Positions 44,680 through 54,782 of a stretch of 64,000 nucleotides of DNA are shown here, in pieces. Location of the stretch: positions 93,999,343-94,063,342 of the forward strand of contig CP136065.1 of assembly GCA_032622095.1 (NCBI GenBank), written 5' to 3'. Origin of the DNA: Siphonodentalium dalli (Eukaryota; Mollusca; Scaphopoda; Gadilida; Siphonodentaliidae). The position numbers and the translations under genes were made by a program. The notes under the pieces were generated by a model that was not told the DNA's origin, ran no database searches, and was given only the letters and a program-made list of their open reading frames with translations. The stretch's first letter is position 1. Every line of letters begins with the position of its first letter.

Positions 44680-46440
44680 ATGGAAGTCATAGACCCGATG
44701 GTCCCACCCATACACAGGAGATACGATAAACAAGTTCCCTGGATGAACGACAAACTACGAAGGATCTTCAAGAAAAAAGAGCAAGGAAATCCAAGAAAAG
44801 TAAGGACTGGGAGAAATACAAACACTTCCAACACGGCTAGCAGTTCTAAGAGCATTCAGACAAGCAGAATGGGACCACCTGGATAATATTGTGCTCAACG
44901 GGATGGAAAAGAAGAGTACCAAACCATTACCATTCTGGTCGTATATTATGAAGACAAAAACAGGGAAATATCAGCATCGGCTCGTTGAAGAAAGGCGGGA
45001 AACTGGAAGATGATCGCAACGTGAAAGAGCAAATCCTTGTCGACCAATTGAAATCGGTTCTTACGAAGGATAACCCCAGCGACAAAATACCATCACTTGG
45101 ACAAAATCGCGATATGAAGACCTCGAAATAAGCGAAGAGGGGGTATTAATCAAACTCTTGAAAGATGTGAAAACCGGAAAAGCATCGGAAAAACACCGTT
45201 CATAAAATCTGCGCCTATGCAATATCACCAGGACTGGCAGCAATAGTCAAAAAACCATTAGCAACAGGACAGCTACCATCTGACTGGTTAGGTGCAAACA
45301 TCGCACCCGTCTACAAAAAAGGAGACGTCCATCTTGCAGAAAACTATAGACCTGTCTCCAGTATGGTGAAAATCCTGGAGGCTGGAACACATTATATGCC
45401 GACACAATCATAATGAACAACCTCGAAAAACATAACGTCCTCACGTCATTAAATCACGACTTTAGGAAAGGACACTCATGCGTAACACAGCTATTGACCA
45501 CAAACACAGATTTCCGAACAGAATTTTACGAGAAAATTCAAACCGACGCTGCAATATTAGACTTTTCCAAAGCTTTTGACACCGTACCACACAGAAAACT
45601 GCTCGCCAAAATAAGAAAGTATCATACCTGGCTTGAAAACTTCCTGACACAGAGGCAAATGAGAGTTGTCGTTGAAGGGCAAGCATCATCCAGCGTATCC
45701 GTCGACTCTGGCGTGCCACAGTAGACGGTGCTTGAACCTCTGCTTTTCCTGTGACATTCCAATCACCTACCAAATTTCGTCTCCTTGCAGGTGATGCTAT
45801 TCGCTGACGAATGTTTACTATATCGCCAAATAAAAACATGTACAAGATCATGTCACTCTACAAAATGACACTGAGAAGCTAGGGGTATGGGCATAAAAGG
45901 TGGGGCATGCGATTCAACGCTAAGAAGTGCTACCTCGTGTCCATGAGCAAAACAACATTATATATTCACATACCAGCTAAACAATTGCCTACTGGAAGAA
46001 GTATGAAAACCGAATACATGGGGTGACACTCTCCAAGGACATTTTAAGTGGTCATCCCACATCACCAAAATAGCACAGAAGGCGAATAGTACGAATCCTT
46101 AGTGAAACCAAAGATCGAATACGCACCAGTTGTCTGGGACCCCACCTGAAATGAGACATCGACAAATTTGTGAGGATACAGAAGAGATCAGCTTGCTTCA
46201 TAACTGCATGATGGGTACTATACATCACAAGAGGAAGGAACAATTACCAACATTATGCGACATCTACACCTATATACAAACGCTAGAAGGTCGAAGGTAT
46301 GACCACCGACTCCAGTTGTTTGGAGGTAGTGGACGGGCTGGTCTACTATATCACCATTTGTTTGACCTAAATCGGTCAAGAGTTGGGATATGGCATTATG
46401 TGCCCCATTTGAACCTCTCTGGGCTGCGGCCATGTCGATG
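44680..46440 (+). pseudogene. Decayed CR1-like LINE ORF2 (reverse transcriptase)
   Basis: Fragments in several frames follow the canonical order: VPWMNDKLRRIFKKK (linker, 44720), 'GANIAPVYKKGDVHLAENYR' (45290-45350), 'LNHDFRKGHSCVTQLL' (45450-45500), AILDFSKAFDTVPHRKLL (motif A, 45550-45605), 'SVDSGVPQ' then a stop (motif B, 45700-45722), MLFADECLLY (motif C with the second Asp changed to Glu, about 45790), and C-terminal pieces to about 46440. It has at least six shifts or stops and the catalytic D-to-E change. The endonuclease is absent. Confidence 0.85.
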
Positions 46441-46449
46441 CTAGCTTGG

Positions 46450-46718
46450 ATGACGCCGTCGGGTCGGGTGCGGACGACCGACGTTAATGACTGTCCCGTG
46501 TATATTTGAGTGTGTGTATATATATAGGTTACTATGCATATACAAAATGTACCCGGCCCGAGGTAAACTATATGCACGATTGCAAGTTGAAGGTACACAA
46601 TCCGATCCAATGGTTCCCATGTCATCAGATTCCAATAAAATTTGTTGAAATGCCGTTTGAGTTATCAGAATCGATTAATTGCTAACCGCTGTCAACTATA
46701 GTAAAAAATTGCCCAAAA
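46450..46718. other. No gene seen
   Basis: Non-coding flank between the LINE and the Helitron-like sequence, with an ATATAT run near 46520. Confidence 0.4.
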
Positions 46719-47223
46719 AGTCTCATATATATTTTGAAGACCTCTGTGTTTGTCTGTCTGTCCTTTATAGAATCGAAAACGGGTTGACCGATCGAGACCA
46801 AACTCAGGGTTCCTATCCAAAGGTAAAATCCCACGGGAATCGTCGACGTCGCATTTTGGAGAAGCCCAGAGCACACATTCTCCACTCTCAGTCACAAAAA
46901 CGGCACTGCGGTGGTTAATCAAGTGATAATTTAATGAGCGTTTGTTTTTGACGCATCGCTATAAAGAGCGTTTGTTTACCATTCAACGTTATTAGCATCT
47001 GCAGAGAGATATACGATTATACGGGAACTCGGAAACGGGTAGAGCTATCGACTTGAAATTTGCTATGTGAATGTATCTTGCCCCGGTACGAATTTTATCG
47101 GGTCGCCGGGCCCGTGCGACGCAAGCTTCGCGCATGCGCAAACCAGATCTCGGAAACGGGTGCAGCTATCGACTTGAAATTTGGTTTTTGAATAGCCCGG
47201 ACAACGTCGGGCTCATCGGCTAG
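46719..47223 (+). mobile_element. Helitron 3' end and probable non-autonomous Helitron body
   Basis: The right end shows a hairpin AGCCCG-gacaacgt-CGGGCT (47194-47213), six bases, then CTAG (47220-47223) followed by T. This is the Helitron signature of a 3' hairpin just before CTRR, inserted next to T. Upstream a 'ggaaacgggt(a/g)(g/c)agctatcgac' motif is repeated about 118 bp apart, and 'cgggttgaccgatcgagacc' is typical of the class. The left end (TCTCATATATATT at 46719) is a guess. No Rep/helicase sequence. Confidence 0.65.
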
Positions 47224-47509
47224 TGTTATATATCAACATTTTGTTCAGCGCAATTTGGTATATCGAGAGTATATGTCGGTCGGCATTTGTCGAATATTTG
47301 CCAGACCGCCAAATATTCGAGGTGATGAAAAAAAACAGATTTCAAAACTCGAAATATGATAACTCTGGGCTTTAATTGGTGGTTTCCTAGACTCAAATCC
47401 AAATCCGAAGCCGACGAAATTATGGGCGTTAAATCGGATGGTGTACCTTTAAACAATCCTACTGAAGAGTCAGGTTAACAGAAGTCGGGCGGCTGGTTTG
47501 ATTGAGGCA

Positions 47510-48130
47510 AGGACCAGTCCAATAAGCGAAATTCGCCAACAGCTTCTAACTTTCTACTTCATGGAAGTAAAAGTACATTTTAATAAAAGATTTTCATCTC
47601 AAAGTTGATATAGGCCAATATACAGTAATTGCTTGTATTTTGAATTAAAATTGCTATCTATATATAGCTGTCGTCTGTCATTGTTTTGTTCCTGTGCACT
47701 CGATGTCTCTTGTTGAATAGACTGGTTTCTGGTCTAAAATTGCAAAAGTCTGAAAACGTAGTAAACCTGACCATTTAGGCAGAAAGGGTCAGGAATAACT
47801 ATATATACGTTTTCAGCCTGTTTGGTTAACAAAGACATATCAGGACCCGTATATCGCGCGAAATTCGACAACAACAGTTTTCTGTCTATATTTCTAGTTC
47901 ATGGAAGTAAAAGTATACTTATAATGAATAATTTTCGTCTCAAAGTTGATATAATTGCTTAATGAATGAAAATTGCTATCTAGCTGTCGTCTGTAATTAT
48001 TTTTTTGCGACTCTCGTGTCTGTTTATTTGAGCGCACTCAATGTCTCTTGTTGAATAGACTGGTTCCTGATCGAAAGCTGCAAAAATCTGAAAACGTATA
48101 CTATAGTAACCTGATCGCTCCGGCACCATC
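47510..48130 (+). repeat. Tandem duplication, two ~310-340-bp units
   Basis: Units at about 47510-47780 and 47840-48130 share 'tcatggaagtaaaagta', 'gtctcaaagttgatata', 'agctgtcgtctgt', 'tgtctcttgttgaatagact' and 'tctgaaaacgta'. Substitutions and small indels separate them. No coding frame spans both. Confidence 0.75.
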
Positions 48131-48296
48131 TAGGTCCCATGCACAGGACAAGAGATCCACGACCCGCCAAAATTGAGATAAAACACAGACTGATCACATA
48201 ATTGCAGAATCGTGTTCAAACCAGTCCATAAATAATGAGTTTCACAAATAATTGTCAGATTTGCGTGGGACTATTTTGTCTACTGATACCGTAGTA

Positions 48297-48778
48297 TTAA
48301 AGGCACGTGAGGCCTTAGTTGTCGAAAATATTCATATTTGTTCCAATCACCGTAAACAGAAAAAACATTAAAACGCATACATTTCGTTCATATATACCAT
48401 GACCATCGCGTAAACAGCATGTTATCATAACGATTTACTATATTTTACCTAAGCAAGAGCCTGATTGTGTTACAGAAGACAACACAATGCTGCTGGCTAA
48501 TCACACACAAATGGCATAAACGCTCTTTATTCGTTCCATATCAGGAATTCACCCACAAAGAACGCTCTTTATGTTTACCATCATAATATAAACAAACACC
48601 AGAAAGTAACTGTTTATGCTTTTGTTTACATAACAATGGTCAAAAATATGACAATAACATACTGTTTATGCGATATTTCTTATTTGTATACGGACAAAGT
48701 CTGTCTACATTTTGTTGTTCTTTCTGTTTGTGGCGGTTTTTGAAAGGTGGAAATATTTTCACAGGACCGTGCCTTTAA
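48297..48778. mobile_element. TTAA-flanked MITE (AGGCACG ends)
   Basis: TTAA at 48297 and 48775 flank AGGCACGTGAGGCC on the left and GGACCGTGCCT on the right. The inverted match is short and imperfect (AGGCACG). Class inferred as piggyBac-like from TTAA. Non-coding. Confidence 0.5.
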
Positions 48779-49436
48779 ATCTCCTATATCGCATTGTCAT
48801 GGGAATGACACGTTCCACAGTGACAACCGATGCACCGCATTGTTTTATACGATAATATATTCATGTTTCGTGCAATAACTGGGTGATATTATTAAATTAA
48901 TTTAAAGATGCAATATCCGAATTAACGCTCCTAATTTACTATTTCATTGGCTTCGGGGGGGGGGGCTACAATATTTGATTCGAGTCGAGGAAACCAACCA
49001 TCAAAGCTCCGAGTGATCAGATATCGATTTTTGAAGTTTGTTATTTCTGGAGATGTGCAATTATTTGTGGCCCAGAAAAAAAACGTCATCAAACGGACGT
49101 TCTCTGACACAAATGGCGGATGAAGATGGATAACTCTAAAATCAAGTGGAAATACGGCCAAATTTCGTGATACTCAAGTGATAATACGGCCATATTTTGT
49201 TGAACAAAATGTTGATAAATAACACCTTTTGGGAATGTTTATACTATAGATGACAGTGGTTAGCATTATTTTGTTGCAATAAATCGATTATGTTAATTAA
49301 AGCGTATTTTGAGGAAATGTTGTTGTATCTTGATAATATGGGACCGTCTGGTCGGATTGAGTACATTTAATAGGATTTTATTTATATTGTGTTATCGGTA
49401 AGAGAAACCGCTGTTAGAGATTGAACTGCACATTAG
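48779..49436. other. No gene seen; short poly-G
   Basis: A run of G at 48955-48964 is the only distinctive feature. Confidence 0.4.
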
Positions 49437-49799
49437 AAATACGGCCTAGCCTTTATCGTATCACCCAGGGTATCGGAGATCAGGTTGAATATTCACAACC
49501 AAATAAGCGACCGATACTCAAAAACATTGACCTGTAGCAGTAAAACCACGGAACCTGACCTGGATGATCCAATATGGCTGCGAGTTAGTGACAGGGCGTA
49601 CTACGACGAGCGGTACCCGATACACAAAACACTTTCCCGAGTCAACAAGCATGACCTAGTACACCATGTGGCTATCCGTCGCGGATCACTGGGTACAAGA
49701 TGTGGTGACAAAAATAAATTGGAATCGAGATTTGTCTGTAAAAATTTGATTCGTCCCCAAAAAAACTGTCCCAGCTGCAGTGTTAACCGGTTTGAATAA
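49437..49799 (+). CDS. Open frame of 120 codons, unknown, possibly an exon remnant
   Basis: Open from just after a TAG at 49434 to TAA at 49797, without a suitable ATG. The middle looks protein-like, with balanced charged residues: 'TTEPDLDDPIWLRVSDRAYY', 'DERYPIHKTLSRVNKHDLV', 'HHVAIRRGSLGTRCG'. It is richer in G+C than its surroundings. 'agatcag' at about 49476 could be an acceptor. The tail after 'GTRCG' is Lys/Asn-rich and may be intron read-through. I cannot assign a family; it may also be transposon-derived or chance. Confidence 0.25.
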   Translation, partial: KYGLAFIVSPRVSEIRLNIHNQISDRYSKTLTCSSKTTEPDLDDPIWLRVSDRAYYDERYPIHKTLSRVNKHDLVHHVAIRRGSLGTRCGDKNKLESRFVCKNLIRPQKNCPSCSVNRFE

Positions 49800-50163
49800 A
49801 ATGTTCCGGTTTTGTGTGCCTAACATTTTGTTCCGCGTCCGAATTAGCGCACCTGTTTTTGATAAACCGGAAATGCCACAAATACAAAATGGCGTCCTCC
49901 ACTAATTTTGTAATGGATTATTTGAGGTGCACATTTATTTCATTTGTAGGACTAACTAGAACTTGTTACTGTTGTTACTCATGGCGACACTAAGTCGTGT
50001 GCCATGTGTTTCTAATTTCGAACCATTAACCGTCTTATCATAATCAGATCTGAATGAAATTTGGAATTGAGATTTATAATCACTAAATCAGGCCTGGGCA
50101 GGTACATAACAACATGTCATGTATGATGTAATATGTATGGGAAATGTGAAAATTCAGCTACTG

Positions 50164-50240
50164 TTAGTGTTGAAACGATTAATCGACTAGTCGACGCGAT
50201 TATTAAATTAGTCTATCCCGAAATTTCCTAGTCGATTAGT
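50164..50240 (+). mobile_element. Solo hAT-like 5' terminus
   Basis: TAGTGTTGAAACGATTAATC followed by 'gactagtcgacgcgatt' and, after a spacer, 'ctagtcgattagtcggggg' matches the terminal and subterminal layout of a hAT family related to the ends at 32869 and 34224. No matching right end was found, so the element is truncated or its other end lies beyond recognition. Confidence 0.55.
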
Positions 50241-50670
50241 CGGGGGAAAAAGCACTACCTATGACAACTATGTGCTATCGTGACAGCAGTGCCATTGCAC
50301 GGCCATATTAATTATCACGTAATCTCTAACAGTTACTGAGTTAGCACATAATAACTTCTTAAAGCCTTATTGCATTAATTGTTCCTTTAACGACGCCACT
50401 GCCATCAGTCATACACGGGCGGTGAACTCCATGACCTGAACCCAATGTATGCACATGTTGGCGCGGTTTCTTTTATGTTGATCATCAAAGACATGAAGTG
50501 TCGCTGCCGACTGAACACTGTCTAGTTCGATGTGATGCAATAGCACTCTTCAGTCTAGCGAAATGATGCTATTTATAGAACAGCGAGAGCACGTGGCGTT
50601 GTTTATAAACAGAGGGTCGGACATTTTCCGGTATTACAATACGTTGCCCTACCTTGCACGAATACAGGAG

Positions 50671-51165
50671 AAGTCGGCCCCGCGCGAAGTCGGCCCCATA
50701 CGAAGTCGGCCCCAGAGAAGTCGGCCCCATTTATAACAGAACTATTGTTTAAAATCAATCTTTATTTATTTTATGATATGAAATGAAATATGAAACTGAT
50801 AATATAATGACAATATAACAATAACAAATACAGTTAACAATTCAAACAATGTCGTCGTCGCTATCGTTGTCGGTGATGGGTGCTGAAATCTCTGCGATCT
50901 TTCATAGCAGCTGACTTGTCGTTAATTCTCGGTCTCTGTACAACTTCCACAGGTTGAAAATTTGCCTCTGCACATGTGTGGTTTTGCTACGTTGAATTAT
51001 ACGCAGCTTATTCTCCCTCACTAACTGCTGCTGGAGTAGTATCGTATATATTTCACCATAATTTGCCTAAATAAACACTATATCAATAAAATTAAGCCGA
51101 TTTTATCTCTTCTAATTAATGGGGCCGTCTTCGTATGGGGCCGACTTCGCGCGGGGCCGACTTCT
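50671..51165. mobile_element. Element with tandem 'gaagtcggcccc' inverted ends
   Basis: The left end has four 'gaagtcggcccc' units with spacers cgc, ata and aga. The right end has three in inverse order (one mutated), keeping the same spacers. The ends are therefore an inverted repeat of about 48 bp made of G+C-rich tandem units, in strong contrast to the A+T-rich interior. 'ccttgcacgaat' precedes and 'ccttgcacaat' follows at a short distance. I know no superfamily with this terminus. Confidence 0.7.
50902..51066 (-). pseudogene. Possible terminal exon inside the gaagtcggcccc element
   Basis: On the minus strand 'agtgtttatttag' (acceptor-like) precedes an open run reading NYGEIYTILLQQQLV, 'RENKLRIIQRSKT' and 'IFNLWKLYRDREL', ending TTSQLL and TGA at 50902-50904. 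The basic, Gln-rich composition is helix-like. It may be the 3' coding remnant of the parent element's protein, retained in a deletion derivative. No family recognised. Confidence 0.3.
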
Positions 51166-51169
51166 CCAG

Positions 51170-52522
51170 ATACCCCTTGCACAATGTAAACATGTCATCC
51201 CATAAAACAGTGATGGTAGGTCTTATAATAAAAAAGGGGCCACCACAATTGTTGGTATGGCTTATGCAACAATGGCAGAAGAAATGTGGAGAAAACCACT
51301 TGGAAAATGTAACGTTGACGCCCTTTCCTAAGCTAAAATCAAACAGATAAAATATGTGATTTATGAATTAATTAGTTGTTGCTGAAACGAGAAATTAACT
51401 GTGTATACCGTTAAAATTGGACATATATGTGCAGCAAATATTTTGTTCGTGCCGTAGCCCCACTAAGGAGTTCCCGGACCCAATTCCTGTCACATACGGT
51501 ATACTTCCGAGCAAATTATGACATATTTGTATAGATGTCAGACAAAACGAAAATGACTGTCAAATGATGTGTTATCAAATCGAAAAATACGACTGGATGC
51601 ACAAAATTCGAACAGTACTACTATAGTGTCAAGTGATATAATGCTATAGGTACAATGTATAGGTGCATGCAAAACATGAGAACATGTAGGCCCTATAGGG
51701 AACGTGATGCCACAGGAACGCTTATGTCGCCAGAGGTCCCTTGGTTATTTTAGCTATGTCAATTACGTGGAGAACAATTCAGGGACCAAAGATGCCGTCG
51801 ATGCACTACTGATTTGTGAAGAATAAACATGGCTTTTGTGAACTGATAACTGGTGTTGATGGCAAAGCTGTAAGGCAACATCGCCATAAATATGCTTTCA
51901 TTATATAATCATGGATCTAGTTAAAAAGTGACTTGATAATAAGACAAATCACCACAAAATATGATATAATTGATTTTGAGTATCAAACACCTGCATGCAT
52001 GTACGGAGACGCTTGCTGTTGACATTTCTTATTATAACATTTAATTGTCCTAATGTACGTGTTGTAAATAGCCTTTATAATGTTTGACAATTTTGGCTTG
52101 AGAACACCGTGCTTTCAACTTTTTACAGTATTTTATGAATTTTTATCGTTCATATATCATAGACATTTTCAAATCAGTTTGTATTTTACACGTACATGTA
52201 TAGGTGACAGTTAATTTACAGATTCAGGATAAGACATATGCAAAACTGAATCTTGATATTTACAAAATTAATGTTTCAGGGATTTGTATATCTTGTTACG
52301 TTGTTGTTAAAATGAAAATAAAATAAACTAATGTATACATGCAGCCAATGAGTTTTACAACCTGTGACATGTGTGACAGTTTCAAGAATGCCACCGTGAC
52401 CCTTACAAATTGGCATGTTTACGAACCGTTGTGTCCAGGTGCAGACATGACCACAGCTACTAGTAACAGGCGTTCTGTTGTAAGATAATATACCTAACAT
52501 CTGGTAAATTATTCCGATCGTG
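51170..52522. other. No gene seen
   Basis: A+T-rich sequence with no supported exon or transposon end. Confidence 0.4.
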
Positions 52523-53082
52523 GCGGGGGGGGGGGGGTCGGAAAAAAAATTCAGGCACGTATGGCATTTTTTCCCTTTCGATCATTTTTTGTACCCACCC
52601 ACCCCCACCGCCAATTTTTTTTCCGTTTTCGGCCGTTTTTTTTCGACCATTTTTTGACACCCACCCCCCTTTTAACACTAAAACAGAGATTTGCGGGGGG
52701 AAATTCACTGTAAACAGCTGTATATGAATTTCTGTGCATACTATTTATCATGGATGTTAACATGGACATGTAAATAGGAATGAGTAATTTTGAGGTCATT
52801 CGGCCAAAAAAACATGGCTGCCAGCGGCCATCTTGGATTTCAAAATTTGCAACAAAATACAACACGATAACTGCCTGCAGTCAGTTTACCAGTTAGAATT
52901 ACATTATTTCTCTCATTCAAACTGATTCAAAGTGGTTTTGAAGCCCAACTCATTGCCAAAACACTAAAAACAAGCAGGAATTTTTTTTTTTAGTTGCGGA
53001 AAAAATTGCTTGTTGGTGGCTTTGACCACCCACCCACCCCGGCATACGTGCCGGAAGAAATTTTTTCACCCCCCCCTGATCG
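52523..53082. repeat. ~550-bp repeat, copy 1 (upstream of ALG11)
   Basis: It starts with a run of G, 'gtcggaaaaaaaattcaggc' and 'acgtatggca', and ends 'ccggcatacgtgccgg', 'tttttcacccccccctga'. The inner ends 'ggcacgtatggc' and 'ggcatacgtgcc' are inverted, so it is probably a mobile element. It carries a single satellite unit ('catggctgccagcggccatc') inside. A nearly identical copy in the same orientation is at 59303-59845. Confidence 0.85.
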
Positions 53083-53385
53083 TGGGTACAATTTATATAT
53101 GATCATTGACTGTTTCACTGCATGTTGAAATTTATCGCCGGGCACTTCACCCTGCATCAATTTTAAGTTTAAAACGGACAACCGGGCATTGTTTCTATTC
53201 AGAGATATGAATACTGGCTCCAATGAATGTCCGACCCTGTTTACACATATGATGACGTCTATCGTGAAAAGTGCTATTGACCAGTGATAACTTCTCACTG
53301 TGGCACTTGTAATACTAGAGTAATGATGCAACAAAATGGTTTCAATGATATACGAAACATAATTCGCGACAAGTCAAGCTGGTAA

Positions 53386-53745
53386 GGCCAAAGAAAAAAA
53401 TATTTCTGGTTTGGGTTTCCCTACCGACCCTATTTTAAACCCCTACCCTAAAGTTTTTTTCATGGTTTTCAAGAAAATCTATTCAATTTTTTCTAAAAAA
53501 AATTCATAAAACATAAAAAACACATTTCAGCATCTCAGAACAGGTTGCTTTCTTAGTAAAAGTATGGTGCAATATTAAAATTTATACAAAAATCAAAAGT
53601 AGTTTTATGTCAATCTTGGAGAGTAAAATACGCACATGAAAAGTAATAAGAATAAGTCAAAATTTAAAAAAAAATAAAATTTGAGGCCTACCTACCGACC
53701 CTATTTTTTTCGGCTTGTAACCCAAACCAAATATTTTCTTTGGCC
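53386..53745. mobile_element. Foldback MITE (GGCCAAAGAAAA ends)
   Basis: Left 'ggccaaagaaaaaaatattt' plus 'ctggtttgggtt' and right 'aacccaaaccaaatattttc' plus 'tttggcc' are reverse complements over about 30 bp. 'ctaccgaccctatttt' occurs just inside both ends in the same direction. Flanks read TAA on both sides. Non-coding. Confidence 0.75.
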
Positions 53746-53746
53746 T

Positions 53747-54215
53747 AAATCCTTTGGCACGGGCTACAGGTCCTACCTTTGGTCGGATCATTATGAAATT
53801 TGTCACAGCTGTTGACATGTAGATGGGAATGAGTCATTTTGGGGCCATTGGGCAAAAAAACATGGCCGCCAGTGGCCATCTTGGATTATAATATTTCATC
53901 AACTAGCACGGGCTACAGGTCGTACTGTTCGTCTGATCGTTATGAAATTTGTCATGGATGTTAATATTGACATGTAGATGGGAACGAGTAATTTTGGGGT
54001 CATTCGGCCAAAAAACATGTCCGCCAGCAGCCATCTTGGATTTTACTCTTTGCATGACTAAATCCTTTGCACAGGCTGCAGGTCGTAGCTTTGTTTGGAT
54101 CATCATGAAATTTGTCATGTATGTTAACAATGACATGTAGATGGGAACGAGTCATTTTGGGGTCATTCGTCCAAAAAACATGGCCACCAGCAGCCATCTT
54201 GGATTTTACTCAAAT
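53747..54215 (-). repeat. Satellite block, about three units, inverse orientation
   Basis: Reverse-orientation units of the 5744-7225 satellite ('ggctacaggtcctacctttg', 'atcatgaaatttgtcatg', 'gacatgtagatgggaacgag', 'catcttggattttactc'). It sits immediately 5' of the ALG11 exon region. Confidence 0.9.
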
Positions 54216-54460
54216 GTATTTTGAGCCCTGTACAAGCAATATAACTCCTGCCTGCCAATGAATCTGGGCATAAAGTATGCTATATAAGAGTAACTGGATG
54301 GGATTCGGTACAAAACAGCATCAACCCAACCGTTGTTATGGACTAAGAAGACTTGGTCTACCATTTACTGTGTCATCCTTGGTCTCCAGTCCAAATAATT
54401 GCACATGTCACTTCAATGTGTGATTATTTCACCTGGAGTCCAGATGACATGATGTCAGGC

Positions 54461-54534
54461 ATGAAATTTCCAACTGTCAGCATTTTTGACCAAAATGGAA
54501 CCCCACCTGTCTGCCTGAGTATCTCAGGCATATG
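54461..54534 (+). CDS. ALG11: Candidate first coding exon of ALG11
   Basis: An open frame ends '...ISGI' plus TG, followed by donor GTAGGT at 54535. Joined to the acceptor at 54782 it completes a TGC codon and runs in frame into [12 protein letters not shown] of the next exon. ATGs at 54416, 54449 and 54461 are in frame; 54461 would add 24 residues and give a protein of about 506 aa. The predicted residues are not typical of an ALG11 N terminus, so another upstream exon is possible. Confidence 0.3.
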
Positions 54535-54782
54535 GTAGGTTATAGGATCTGACCAGTATCGATGTTCATCACCACAAGGACTGACATGTTGGTGTTGTTT
54601 GCATCTTCCGTTTTAGAATTATGCTCATTTGTTTCTTTTATATTTGTATTCCATGTTGCCACGGTGGGGTTATGCCAGCATCCATGGTGCAACAACTTGT
54701 TTTTCATGTCTTAGGATTTCACTAACACAAGACATCCGAATCTGAACAGTAGAACTGAGTTTAATTCATTTTCTATTTTCAG

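Noticed and set aside
49887-49990. First exon at 'aaaATGGCGTCCTCC'
   Set aside because: Good start context, but the frame ends after 34 codons and the only donor (GTGCAC) is weak. Not supported.
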